Part shown: positions 54,000 to 64,000 of the stretch, piece after piece
Position numbering within the stretch: the stretch's first letter is position 1
How the letters are laid out: each line of letters opens with the position of its first letter
Source: Microvelia longipes
Lineage: Eukaryota > Arthropoda > Insecta > Hemiptera > Veliidae
Assembly: GCA_018340805.1 (NCBI GenBank)
Contig: JACMZG010001913.1
Span: 25,686,092 to 25,750,091 of the forward strand
Direction: 5' to 3'
Length of the DNA: 64,000 nt
Notes under the pieces: generated by a model
What the model saw: only the letters and a program-made list of their open reading frames with translations
What the model was told of the DNA's origin: nothing
Databases searched by the model: none
Translations under genes and position numbers: made by a program

Positions 54000-54870
54000 G
54001 AGAGCCTTTTAGCTAATTCCATTTGAAAAAAATCGCTAATGGGATAGGCGTCGTTGCGGGTGTCGATCCTTGGACAATAATATAATCCGTTTCAAAGGTC
54101 ACTGATCACGAAAAAATACTTTCCGCCAAAGTTTATATGTATATGTATATAAATATATATTTGTTTGCTTTTTATATTTATTTATAGACAAATATTGTAA
54201 GCACGCTATCTTTTGAACGGATAAATATTTTAAAAACAAACTTGGCTCAAAAATCAACCTTAGGGAGGACTCAAACTCTATTCAATACTAGGTTGACGTT
54301 ATTATCTCAGTTTGCTGAGTCAGTGAAATTTTCGATAAGTCAGCGAACCTCAAGTTGTTGTTTGTCGCCGGGAAAAAAATTGTAAATATGTTTTTTGAGC
54401 GCTGAATCCAATGAAACCGGTAACAGTTCGATGCGACTACTCTAAGTGACCGAAAACTTGAAAAAACCTATGATAAAGTAATGAAAAATCTAAAATTTGC
54501 CCGTTAAACAACATATGGTAGTGGGTAGTGGTTTTCTATGTTCTTTGGGTCTGTGAATTAAATAAAAATGGTCTGGATTCGACACGATACATAGGTTTGA
54601 ATCCTGGGTACATGGATTTTTTACATTATTTGTATAAGTTTATAACTACAAAATAATTCTAGTGCGGTAGTCCACATCACAGGCGAATTTCCTTTGGAAT
54701 GCGTGTTTCCATGCTTAACAATTCATATTTGCTTAAGGTTCGATTTATGCTTTATAACTTGAGCTGTTACTTTAATTATCTTGCTCTACTCATGACTCAT
54801 TTTTCTGTATTTTTCAAAGGAAATGCGCTAAAAACTTTTAAGAAAAACACCAGCTAAGCATAATCATTCA
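54000..54870 (-). repeat. 'Family G' copy, inverted
   Basis: Reverse complement of 43960-45430 without the palindromic arm: CTAATGGGATAGGCGTCGTT, AATCCGTTTCAAAGG, CAGTTTGCTGAGTCAG, then TTCTAGTGCGGTAGTCCACA, GGAATGCGTGTTTCCATGC and AAAGGAAATGCGCTAAAA. Includes a B-box-like AGGTTTGAATCCTGGG near 54592. Confidence 0.75.
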
Positions 54871-55232
54871 GTAGAGACGTGTAGGTTTTTGTATATTGAG
54901 TATTTGAGTTGTATATTGAGAGTTTAATACTACTGACGAAACAGCTCGTTACATGATAGAAATATTAAACATGGTATCAAAACTGAGACGGTGGCTTAAC
55001 CACCTTAGATGTGAATAACCTCACAAACCATTTAAATTGGAATAAATGGTTTTATAACACCTTTTTAGTTTGACAATTTCATTTTAAAGGAAACATAAAA
55101 TGTAAGCATTTGTTCTACATAACTACAATTATAACTTTTGATTTGTTTTTAATAATGTGATCAACTGTATTCTTTTGTTGTTACAATATGATAAAGTACA
55201 TCAGAAATACTTTATACTAAGAACATAACGGG
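54871..55232. other. 3' flank of peptide gene 2
   Basis: Contains the inferred 3' UTR of gene 2. The TTGTTCTACATAACTACAAT stretch (near 55113) is the complement of a UTR block of gene 1. Confidence 0.5.
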
Positions 55233-55346
55233 TTAATTAGGGGCTTCGGCAAGTTTGAAGTATCCATTTCCAGGTGCCAGTGAATCGCAGTTGACTGAAG
55301 CGATGAATAGAACAAAACAGACTGACATAACTATTGCCTTCATCAT
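55233..55346 (-). CDS. Secreted mini-peptide gene 2, exon 2 (37 aa)
   Basis: Acceptor TATTGTTACAG, exon from 55353; ATGATG at 55346. The signal peptide MMKAIVMSVCFVLFIASVNC is followed by a 17-residue mature part DSLAPGNGYFKLAEAPN and a TAA at 55235-55233. It differs from gene 1 at two of 20 signal residues but strongly in the mature region, with an indel. Exon 1 and TATA on the minus strand at 58748-58701 and ~58775 make a two-exon gene with a 3.3-kb intron. No ATG precedes this one in the inferred mRNA. The mature peptide is acyclic (no Cys), lacks dibasic sites and an amidation Gly. Possible roles include signalling or an exocrine secretion, but nothing in the sequence decides. The two genes point toward each other, 3.1 kb apart. 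Confidence 0.75.
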   Translation of the reverse strand: MMKAIVMSVCFVLFIASVNCDSLAPGNGYFKLAEAPN

Positions 55347-55429
55347 CTTGCTTCTGTAACAATAAGATAAAGGAAACAAAGATAAGTGAAATCCGTTCAA
55401 AAAAATTGTTGTTTGAATAAATATCTCTG

Positions 55430-55910
55430 CTTTTCAGAGATTGGTTGACTCAACTCAGAAGTTGGTCTATAGAAATACGGTCTTAGAATAGAACGGACTA
55501 CTTGATCAGTCCCTGCGTTGATACGCGGATACAACAGAGCGCGAAATATAGATCCTTAAACAATTTCACATTTAACATTATATATATTTGACAGTGCCAA
55601 ATAACATACTGTCGAGTTGTAGAATTTATGAGATCGTCTAGTGACTGAAAGCGGATTTATGACAGCTCCGCTCCTGTCAGTCACATCACGGTCAAGATAA
55701 AATTATTAACACAGTGTATTGTTCTGATTGTTCTGGTACTCAGCTTACTAGTAAACCGAATTATTTATTTACAGATTCATGTTAGTTGCATGGCTATTAT
55801 AGTTTCATTTATATTTTTCATGACTCAAGTGCATTAGAAAGAAGTTGTTTGCACTTAATAATGAAAAAATAATGAAAAAAATAGGTTTAACTTACTAGTA
55901 AGATATTTTA
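55430..55910. other. Intron of peptide gene 2, no element named
   Basis: Holds a short hairpin TGACAG-(GAGCGGAG)-CTGTCA on the minus strand near 55662-55683, another stem capped by a GAGCGNAG-type loop. No coding. Confidence 0.45.
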
Positions 55911-55914
55911 ATTA

Positions 55915-56175
55915 AAATAATTATTTATGCATTATGGGAGTAAAGATGCTATTAAATAATTCTATTATTCCCCTGAGAATTAAGTTGGTTCTTAAGACGT
56001 AAGCCGAGGGAACAAAAGCATTTAACTCCCGAGGCGAAGCCAAGAGATTTATGTGATTAACTCCCGAGGCTGATAAAGCTGAGAGAAAATGTAGGGTAAT
56101 TGCAAGGAAAAAATAGCATTTTACTCCTAAGGTGAATACAAGATTTTATCTCCAGACGTTGACGTCATTTAATAA
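55915..56175 (+). repeat. 'Family C' repeat, fullest copy
   Basis: Left AATTATTTATGCATTATGGG, GGAGTAAAGATGCTATTA. Middle TAACTCCCGAGGCGAAGCC twice. Right CAAGATTTTATCTCCAGACG then TTGACGTCATTTAAT. GGCGAAGCC is itself a GAA-loop mini-hairpin. Confidence 0.75.
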
Positions 56176-56349
56176 TGGTTATATTATTATTTTTCATACG
56201 TTTTGTTGTATTTTATTCTAATTTTTGGGGTCGGGCCCAATTTATAAATTTTAGAGATGCAGTTCTCAAAAAAAAAATGATTTCTCCAAACATCTTCTTT
56301 TGATCTGGCAGGACAAATATATTATAAGTAGTATTATTAAAGCTAGGGG

Positions 56350-56630
56350 CAACTTCTCCCTGTAAACTGCAGATATGGTAGATTAGATCATAGATGTTCA
56401 CTATGCAATATGGGGGCACTTGAAGACAATTTCCATTTTGTGACAGTTTGTCCAGTGCTATCTGAATTCAGATTGGCTTCACTAGGGAAAAAAATACTCA
56501 ATGAAAGTGAATATCTAAAAACTGTTGGATAGCCCCTGTTTGGAGATCTGTTATACCTTGTCCTTATATATAAAAACAATCTGTAAATACAGATCCTATC
56601 TCACAAAAGAATTTAACTTCCAATAAAAAT
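56350..56630 (+). pseudogene. LINE ORF2 C-terminal zinc-knuckle fragment
   Basis: NCRYGRLDHRCSLCNMGALE then NFHFVTVCPVLSEFRLASLG gives the C-x2-C...H...C finger (CSLC, H, C) with CPxxxxxR that closes many LINE RT proteins. After one stop, GDLLYLVLIYKNNL fits the usual C-terminal tail. About 60 codons; orphan. Confidence 0.75.
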
Positions 56631-56832
56631 GTAAACAGTCTTTCTCAGTTTCTGAAATAATAATAAACTATCTTTTAACGAATTAATATAAACATAATTA
56701 AGCTAATGTTCAGCTTCACAAAAAAGTGACACATCTGAAAATGCACTTAAAAGTATTCATGTGTGTATATATATGTGTTAGTATGAATGAATGTATGTGT
56801 GTATATGCATGTATTTGTGTGTATGAGTATAA

Positions 56833-57951
56833 ATTTTGGCAATACTTGTTGATTTATCCAAGGCTTTTGACTTGGTTGATCATGAATTACTGCTGAAGAA
56901 ACTGAACAGATTAGGTATAAGGGGTACTGCATGGGAACTAATAAAATCTTATTTTGAAAATAGGACTCAGTTCGTTGTAATTAAAAATGATAAGGGAGAA
57001 ATTAAGTCTGAACCTAAAATATTGGTTAGAGGAGTACCACAAGGGTCTATACTTGGAACTTTGTTGTTCCTTATATATATTAATGACCTTACAAAGGCCA
57101 TTAAGTCTAATAAAATTATTCTATATGCAGATGATGTAACTATGGTTTTTGTTGGTTCAAATGATGACATATTGGAAAAAACCGCTAATATGGCCTTAAA
57201 ACAACTAGCAAGGTGGATTAGACTAAATAGATGAAAGCTTAATGAATCTAAAACAGAATTTATTCGAGTAGTAAATAGGGTAAATGAGAACAGAGTAAAT
57301 AATAATTTAAATTTGAAATATAATGACAATAATATCGCTGAATGTAAAATTACTGAATTATTAGGAGTTAAAATAGATCAAAGAATTAGCTGGGTGAATC
57401 AAATTGAAGAAACAAACAAGAAATTAAACTCAAGCTACTATATAATCAGGGAGCTTAAAAAATGTTTAACTGAAAATGAGCTTCTACAGGTTTATAATGG
57501 ACTTGTCAAATCAAAGTTGTATGGTGTTGAGCTCTGGGGCAATGCTCCTTGTGCGCGTAAATCTTTAATTATTCAAAAGAAAATACTTTGATGCATAGGC
57601 AATATACCACCTAGAAAATCCTGCAAGACATTATTCAGGAAATTTAAAGTTTTAACAATACCAGCCATATATATACTAAACCAGCTAGTTCAAGTAAAGA
57701 AACATTTTGGCAATTATACAAAAAATGGAGATAAGCACCACTATAATACCAGAAATAAAAATTTATTAAGAATAAACCAACATAAAACTTCAAAATATAA
57801 ATTTAGTTCAGATTACTCAGGGGTAATATTGTATAACTCATTACCACAAAATATAAAATACATTGCTGAAATAAAATGTTTTAAATCAAAATGCAAAGAA
57901 TCGCTTATCAAAAAACTCATTTATAATTTATCAGAGTTTTTAATTAAATAA
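56833..57951 (+). pseudogene. LINE ORF2 C-terminal half, one frame with two TGA stops
   Basis: LAILVDLSKAFDLVDHELLL, RGVPQGSILGTLLFLIYIND, ILYADDVTMVF (intact YADD), LNESKTEF, LLGVKIDQRISWVNQI, SKLYGVELWGN, then HHYNTRNKNLL and a natural end FLIK-stop. The whole ~372-codon stretch stays in a single frame. The only breaks are TGA at 57232 (where Trp is usual: TGG to TGA) and TGA at 57589 (where Arg is usual: CGA to TGA), both single transitions. It is 5'-truncated inside the intron of peptide gene 2, with a 3' UTR to (ATT)n near 58080. Likely a recent insertion of the jockey/CR1-like group. Confidence 0.9.
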
Positions 57952-58259
57952 ATAATTACGTCATGCATTGTTAAGTGTATTCTTATTATTTGATGTATTT
58001 TATTAAACTATATATGACCTCAAGCTATTGTATATTTTTGTATACTTATTGGCAAATAAAAATATTTTTATTATTATTATTATTATATATGCAGATATTA
58101 AGTAAAATAAATAATTAGAAAGCCAATTAAAACGAAAATGTAACCCTCCTCCTAAAGGTCTCCTTGACCCTGGAGTAGAGGCTTTATTACATATTCTGCC
58201 ATTTACTATTTCTGTAAATTTTTATGTCTTAATCATTCTTATTCTTATTCTTATTCTTT

Positions 58260-58600
58260 TGACCTGGATAGGATTTTGATATATTTTGGAGGTGCAACTC
58301 TCCAAAAAGCAAAAATGTTTTGTATTGCTCCAAACAACTTTTTTTTGACCTGAAATGGATTTTGAGCCAATATTTTTTTTGTTCAGTTCTCCTTTATAAA
58401 TTTTGAGGGTGCCGTTCCCGGGAAAGTCTTACGAAAATCGATCGGTCCCCAGTATAAATCTAGAGGATATCACTCCCCTAAAAAATGGATATAATTGACT
58501 CTACACCAATTCTTCCTTAAAAGTAAAAAGTGCTTCTTCACTACTAAAACTAGTCAATAAACTTTACATTATACACCGTCTGGAGATAAAATAATAAAAA
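58260..58600 (+). repeat. 'Family D' repeat (CCAAACAACTT ... GGATTTTGAGCC) with family C end
   Basis: GCTCCAAACAACTTTTTTTT, GAAATGGATTTTGAGCC, CGGTCCCCAGTATAAATCTA. Repeated at 62215-62560 (two units) and, partly, at 56225-56310. Ends in ACACCGTCTGGAGATAAAAT, a family C-type end. Confidence 0.7.
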
Positions 58601-58700
58601 GCTAGCTAATTGTTTATTTTCATTTATTATTACCATTAAATACATTTAAATTACTCGAGAATGTGTGCTAGCTTAACATAACTTATTTAGTAAAACGTAC

Positions 58701-58748
58701 CTGGTATATAAATGTGTCTTGCTCTGGTAAATAACTTTTTACACAATG
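58701..58748 (-). other. Non-coding exon 1 of secreted-peptide gene 2
   Basis: Minus strand TTATTTACCAGAGCAAGACA then CATTTATATACCAG|GTACGT. Matches exon 1 of gene 1 base for base over most of its length. Confidence 0.65.
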
Positions 58749-58770
58749 CTGGTTAATCCTCTGTGCGTCT

Positions 58771-58780
58771 TATCTATATA
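58771..58780 (-). promoter_or_regulatory. TATA box of secreted-peptide gene 2
   Basis: Minus strand GAACATGGTATATAGATAAG. Upstream TTTAGAGTGGGTGAAC and downstream GACGCACAGAGGATTAA match gene 1. Confidence 0.75.
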
Positions 58781-59039
58781 CCATGTTCACCCACTCTAAA
58801 GTTAAATAGACACTTTAATAACCTATTAATGCAATTTACTAATCAATTAATTATAATTAAAACAGGTTAATCCTTAAATAAATTACATTTTATTTAATTA
58901 TTATATGTTACTCATAATGCAACGTAATTTACATCAAATATGAATTTATTATGTCAATTAGAAGTAAAATAATAATAATCAGCTCATTAAACTAAAAGAA
59001 AATACTTAAGTAACCGACTAAATTAGATCTATCATTAAT

Positions 59040-59172
59040 TTGCTCTGTTTTAAGAACGGATTTTCTTTGAAAAAATACGCCTATAAGATGGCTTGTAGAA
59101 AACGGGGCCGCCCAAGAGTGTGTGTCTGAAATCCGTTTCAGGCCCCTGGTCACGAAAAAATTCGCTTTGTAA
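59040..59172 (-). repeat. Microsatellite-linked repeat (AAACGGATTT...CGTGA)
   Basis: On the minus strand: AAAGTTTTACAAAGCGAATT, TTTTCGTGACCAGGGGCCTG, AAACGGATTTCAGACAC. The same order directly beside a simple repeat occurs at 45268-45340 and 54070-54145, with a partial form at 51797-51850. Confidence 0.7.
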
Positions 59173-59175
59173 AAC

Positions 59176-59179
<4 letters not shown>

Positions 59180-59270
<91 letters not shown>

Positions 59271-59276
59271 TAATAT

Positions 59277-59334
<58 letters not shown>
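59180..59334. repeat. (CA)n then (TA)n microsatellite
   Basis: CA from 59180 to ~59271 with one CCA interruption, then TA to the left edge of the mariner-type element. Confidence 0.97.
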
Positions 59335-59337
<3 letters not shown>

Positions 59338-59632
59338 CTATACAGGGTATCCACGGATGGAGTTGCCTATACGTGTAAATGACAAAAAAATTTATTTTTC
59401 GACAAAAGTCACTATTTATAAAAATTTTTGCTTGTTTTGAAACGAAGATTGAGCAGACTAAAAGTTTCGTACCATGTACCCAGTACCCAAAATGTACAAT
59501 TTTTTAAAATTCGTCAAGAGAGAAGTAATCTAATTTTGATTTTACGACAAAAAGTTTTCTTCAAAAAGTCACTTATTTAAAAAAAAAAAAAATCAATTTA
59601 TGCAATAAAAACATGGCAATCATTTTTCACCA

Positions 59633-59753
59633 TTTTCGGTGTCCACGGATGGACATACGTCCATATATATAATATATTATATATATATATATATATTATA
59701 TATATATATATATTATATATTCGAATCCACATATTCAAATCATTTTTCACCAT
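59633..59753. mobile_element. Nested short insertion in the left inverted end
   Basis: ATCATTTTTCACCATT occurs before and after a ~105-bp stretch made of GTGTCCACGGATGGACATAC, a TA tract and ATTCGAATCCACATATTC. The right inverted arm has the sequence only once without the insert. Confidence 0.75.
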
Positions 59754-60107
59754 TAATTAAAATTATTTTTTTTATTCATTTGTTTTGTTTTTTTATTTTG
59801 TTTTGATTTAATGAAAACACAAAATCAGCTGATTAATTAATTAATAATAAATGTAAACAAACTTTACGTGTATTTTGTTTTGTACTCTAATAAATACTTA
59901 TGATTTTGATGACTTGATTAAGTAGATTATTACTTTTTTTTATTTGCAATTATTGAAAGTATTATTTGTACTTAAATAATTATTGAACTTGTACTAACTA
60001 AGACATTATTTTTTCTAAAGTGGTAAGTTAGACGATATTATTAATATTGTTTGCTAAAGCTAATTTAAATAACTTTTTATTTTTTTAAATTCTTTTATTA
60101 ATTCAAG

Positions 60108-61109
60108 ATGTTAACGCAAGAACAGAGAATATACTTGGTTCAGTGTTACGGTATTGGGGACGTAACATACAACGAGCTATAGAACTGTTTCATATTAGAT
60201 TTCCTAATGTTAACGCCACCAGGCAAAATTTAAAAAAAAATAATTGAAAAATTTGTGCGAACCGGCAGTGTTGCTGACGTAAAAAAAGCAGAGACAAGAA
60301 TACAATGAAGACGACGCAGCAACATTGTTGGTACTAGATTCCGTAAGGGATGATCCCTCCAAGTCGCTCAGAATCAGACAGCAGGAACTAATGATCAGTA
60401 AATCTCACATACAGAAAATTTTGAAAATAAACCAATACCATCCATATAAACCTCATTTTCTACACAAACTAGAAGACGGAGAGACGCACTAAGACTTGGC
60501 TTTAGTTTGACATTTGGTGTAAAAATTGACCGAAACCGAAATTTCCACAAACGAATAATATTTAGCTTCGAATCGACTTTTAGTACCAACGGACATGTAT
60601 CCTCACAAGACGCACGATACTGGACACAGGACAATCCAAATTATTCTATTACTACAAACAGTCAAAAATGTATGGTGCGCCATGACACCAACAAAAATAA
60701 TTGGACCATATTTTTTAGACGGGGCACTGAACCAAGACAGCTACTTACATTTATTAGACAATTTTTTTTTGGCCACAGTTAGACGAAGAAAATTTAGACT
60801 TTAGACAAAAAATGCATTTCCAACAAGATGAATGTCCGGCGCATTCAATTTATAACGTCAGAGATTGGTTAGACCATAAATTTCCAGGAAAATGGATAGG
60901 ACGATTTGGACCTATTGCATAGCCTGCGCTTTCCCCTAACCTAACAACAATGGATTTCTTTCTGTGGGGGTGCTTGAAACAGAAAGTATTTCACGAAACT
61001 GTTCCTCATAAAAAACAAGATACGAGAAGCAGTGGAAACTGTGACCGAAGAAATGTTAGGCAGAGTCTATAATGAATTCAAGAAAAGATTAGAACTGTTT
61101 ACATATTAA
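60108..61109 (+). pseudogene. mariner-type transposase, inactivated
   Basis: The start MLTQEQRIYLVQCYGIGDVT is followed by a shift; FVRTGSVADVKK closes the first HTH; a second domain reads SVRDDPSKSLRIRQQELMIS then KSHIQKILKINQYHPYKPHF. The catalytic part has IIFSFESTF (FSDE expected: first Asp is Phe), VRHDTNKNNWT in a shifted frame, HFQQDECPAHSIYNVRDWLD, FPGKWIGRFGPIA, then SPNLTTMDFFLWGCLKQKVF and a C-terminus LELFTY-stop. Between the second Asp (QQD) and third Asp (TMD) I count 41 residues, a DD41D spacing. Several frameshifts plus the lost Asp mean it is dead. The family is that of insect Tc1/mariner transposases ending 'WP.RSPDLTPLDFFLWG'. Confidence 0.9.
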
Positions 61110-61626
61110 ATAATACGACTGCGTTATTTTACTTTTCCTTTATTTTTCTTACTTTAGATTTTTTATATATTTATTTAGATTTATTGTATTTATTAAATAC
61201 ATAGTAGCATAGTAGAACAGATTTAATATGTTATTTGTTTACATTTATTATTAATTAATTAATCAGCTGATTTTGTGTTTTCATTAAATCAAAACAAAAT
61301 AAAAAACAAATGATTAAAAAAATAATTTTAATTAATGGTGAAAAATGATTGTCATGTTTTTATTGCATAAATTGATTTTTTTTAAATAAGTGACTTTTTG
61401 AAGAATAACTTTTTGTCGTAAAATCAAAATTAGACCTACTTCTCTCTCGGCGAATTTTAAAAAATTGTACATTTTGCGTACTGGGTACATGGTACGAAAC
61501 TTTTAGTCTGCTCAATCTTTGTTTCAAAACAAGCAAAATTTTTTATAAAGAGTGACTTTTTGGCGAAAAATGAATTTTTTTTCATTTACACGTATAGGCA
61601 AACTCCATCCGTGGATACCCTGTATA

Positions 61627-61752
<126 letters not shown>

Positions 61753-62094
61753 TAAATTTAATATCTCTTTTCAAAATATTTCATTGTTCCTAAACGATTA
61801 AGAATTGATAAAAAAAATTAATCATTATTCGTTTGTTGTATGGGTAAGAGAACAAATGAGTGCGATTTGTTTTTAATTAAACTGATTTATCTACATTGTC
61901 TTAGTAAGGAAGTTATTTCTCCCATCCTCTGGAAAATGAATAGTTAAAATGAAATCATTGTATTATGGTCATAATAGTTAAAATAGATGCGTAATACTAG
62001 CAATGCGTTTTATCAAGAATTCATGTCAAAAGAATTCATCAAAAAAGTGAATTCCCTTTATTCGCTAGATAAACTATAAATGGATAGAATTATA

Positions 62095-62710
62095 GTTATT
62101 TTTGCACCAAGGGAGTAAAGAATGCTATTATTTTCCTGAAGAGTTAGTTGGTTCCTTTAAGTCCTAAGTTAGTTGGTCCTTAGTTGGCCGGACCCCCTTA
62201 TAAATTTAGGGGGTCAGCCACAAAATGTTTTTTTTGCTCCAAACAACTTCTTTTGATCTGAAACGGATTTTAAGCCTACAAAATTTTTTGGTTGGCTCCC
62301 CTTTATAAATACCCCCCCCCCAAAAAAAATAATCCCTTATAATTTTGAGGGTGCTCCCCAAAAAAAGTTCAACTTTTTTATTGCTCCAAACAACTTCTAT
62401 TGACCTAAAATGGATTTTGAGCCTATAAAAATTTTTTTGATGGTCGGCTCCCCCATATAAATTTAGGGGGTGCTGCCCCCGAGAAAATTACAAATTGATC
62501 GGTGACCTGTATAAATTTAAAGAAAACCACTCCCCTAAAAAATTGGTGTAATTGGCTCTAGTAACCCAATAATAGGAAACACATTTCACTCCTTTGGGAG
62601 TAAAAAGAAACTTTTTCTCCCTTGGGAGTGAATAGTGCTTCTTTACTCCCTAAAAACTAAGTAATAAACTTTACATTATACACCGTCTAGAGATAAAATA
62701 CTTTTATGAG
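62095..62710 (+). repeat. Family C repeat containing two 'family D' units
   Basis: Starts TAGTTATTTTTGCACCAAGG and GGGAGTAAAGAATGCTATTA. Then two ~155-bp units (62235 and 62390) with GCTCCAAACAACTTCT and GGATTTTRAGCCTA-type text. Ends CACCGTCTAGAGATAAAATA. C- and A-runs occur near 62312. Confidence 0.75.
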
Positions 62711-62924
62711 CGTCCGCAGGAATTTTTCTAAAAGGAGGGAGGAAAGGTAAAAAAGGCCAAGTTCAGTAATCAATAAAGTGCCGCGGTGTTTAGTTTTCAG
62801 CACCCTATGACAAAAGTCATTGATGGGGAAATTGTTTATTTATTGTGCTTTAAATAAATATTTAAGTTCATTTAGACCTTTAGCGAACAAAGAGAGTTTT
62901 TTCAAACATATTATATAAGGGCTT
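62711..62924. other. Spacer before satellite C
   Basis: 'gcgtccgcaggaatttttc' resembles a retroelement 3' end, but nothing coding supports it. Confidence 0.35.
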
Positions 62925-63395
62925 AATCCTAGCGACCGAAGCAGGCCTTTATTACTATACATAATCTTTTCAACAATCTAGCAAGGGGATTTTACTTCTT
63001 TTAACAAGTCTTTTATAATATGCTTCAGCAATCTTTATGTGCCTTTTTCAGACATTAGCGCAATCTATCAATATAGCAAGCATATAGCAATCTAGCAAGC
63101 AAAGTGAAACCTTTTTAATGTATCTACAATTATATTTTAGCAATTTCGTAAACAAAGCGAGCCTCTTTTTCGACAGAAACACATATTTACAGTACGCTTT
63201 TACGCTTTTGACATACACGTCAATCTAGCAAGCAAGGTGAACCCTTTTAAATGTATCTAAAATTATATTTTAGCAACTTAAGAGTAAAGCAAGCCTCTTT
63301 TTCGACATTCTCTCATATTTACTGCAATCTAGCGAGCGAAGCTAGCCTCATTGTATATATTGTAATCTAGCGTGCGAAACAAGCCTCTACAAATA
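62925..63395 (+). repeat. Satellite C: degenerate ~55-bp monomers with AGCGAGCGAAGCTAGCCT-like box
   Basis: Boxes near 62930, 62983, 63092, 63150, 63225, 63283, 63335 and 63372, preceded by 'caatcta' as in satellite B. Most boxes are eroded (AGCAAGCAAAGTGAAACC), suggesting the oldest of the three arrays. Confidence 0.75.
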
Positions 63396-64000
63396 TAGGG
63401 GCTTTATTAGGACCTTTATTTTTTAGAAAGAACATTTGCATAGCCTTTATTTATATACTCTCGTAAATATTTATCCCAACAAAAACACTCCGTGAAAAAA
63501 CGCAGCCAAGTCATGCATAAAAAGTTATGATATTATAGTTTACGCCAAGTCTATTCATTCGATGTTTTCATTAATCTTGTGAGATGAAGATGTTTATATA
63601 ATATCCGCTACGTATGCGTATGCGCTCTAAAGTCTTACAAAATTTAACAGTAAAGAAATTTCTGACTAGGCAAGAACGATCAAATTAATTTATCATGAAT
63701 TTCATCCTCAAATTAATATTGGGTCAATCCATATCAAGTGTCCCAAAAAAAATAAAAAAAGGTGATCTAAAGAAATAGATTTTGATAATTATTTTGCTAT
63801 TGATACCCATATCTATGGTGAGTAAAAAATGACCAATATAAATTTTTTATGGTCACCCGTTCTTTTTTTATGGTCACTTTTATGGTCCTTCGACCCTAAA
63901 ATTTAGTGATTTTTGACCTTCAGATAAGCAGCCGATACTCGGTTCTCGCTTGTACTACAGCAAAAATATGAACGGATTTTTAAAGCAAGCTTTGAGCTAC
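63396..64000. other. Window end, nothing coded
   Basis: GGGTCAATCCATATCAAGTG near 63720 and the ATGGTCAC repeats near 63850 look like dispersed-repeat sequence. No gene recognised. Confidence 0.4.

Larger units (their letters stand above)
59343..61622 (+). mobile_element. mariner-type transposon, 2280 bp, with ~500-bp inverted ends
   Basis: CAGGGTATCCACGGATGGAG at the left and the inverse ending CCGTGGATACCCTG at the right, flanked by TA on both sides (59341-59342, 61623-61624). The inverted repeat runs on inward for roughly 400-500 bp (through TTGCTTGTTTTGAAAC, GTACCATGTACCCAGTA, ATCAGCTGATTAATTAA). The left arm is lengthened by a nested ~120-bp insertion. The core is a dead transposase. 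Confidence 0.93.

Noticed and set aside
56747..56932. Thr-His-Thr repeat frame
   Set aside because: A GT/TA-rich simple repeat just upstream of the LINE.

Overview
The window looks like nuclear DNA from an arthropod, most likely an insect. It is AT-rich, rich in introns and packed with decayed transposons. The clearest host genes are two copies of an insect-type fatty acyl-CoA reductase (FAR). No bacterial-style genes, operons or rRNA/tRNA genes are visible. I cannot name the species.

Region 1 (about 2.2-38.1 kb) holds two FAR genes arranged tail to tail. FAR-A (+) shows exons 3-9 with the stop at 20723; its first two exons would lie left of the window. FAR-B (-) shows exons 1-6 (38058 down to 26640); exons 7-9 are not seen, and a 771-N gap (25029-25799) lies where the gene runs out. 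Shared exons have identical lengths and phases, and introns also match, so about 2.2-14.7 kb and 26.6-33.7 kb are arms of an inverted duplication. The arms differ by insertions: a palindromic Penelope-like element (6.9-10.3 kb), a ~1.3 kb insert (10.8-12.1 kb), a ~1.2 kb insert (27.1-28.3 kb), LINE fragments and a BEL/Pao relic (34.6-36.5 kb). Joining the visible exons predicts a 522-residue FAR with the TGxxGF, YxxxK, C-terminal 'sterile' and terminal membrane segments.

Region 2 (about 38-47.4 kb) is a repeat field. It has a cluster of short elements whose head matches the 3' half of 5S rRNA (a 5S-derived SINE), one split by a LINE. It also has a 112-bp hairpin, a 274-bp-arm palindrome and several unnamed repeat families.

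Region 3 (47.5-58.8 kb) carries what I think is the most novel host content: two convergent two-exon genes for a tiny secreted peptide. Each has a matching TATA box and non-coding first exon, a long intron filled with transposons, and a second exon coding a signal peptide plus a mature peptide of about 12-17 residues. One copy has a premature stop.

Region 4 (59-64 kb) is a 2.28-kb mariner-type element with very long inverted ends, then repeats and a degenerate satellite.

A theme crosses all regions: a GC-rich core GCGAGCGAAGCGAGCC, centred on GCGAAGC (known to form an unusually stable DNA mini-hairpin), is the conserved box of three satellite arrays with different periods. It also lies in the body of the 5S-derived SINE and at the tip of the 112-bp hairpin. 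Many transposon ends abut (TA)n tracts.
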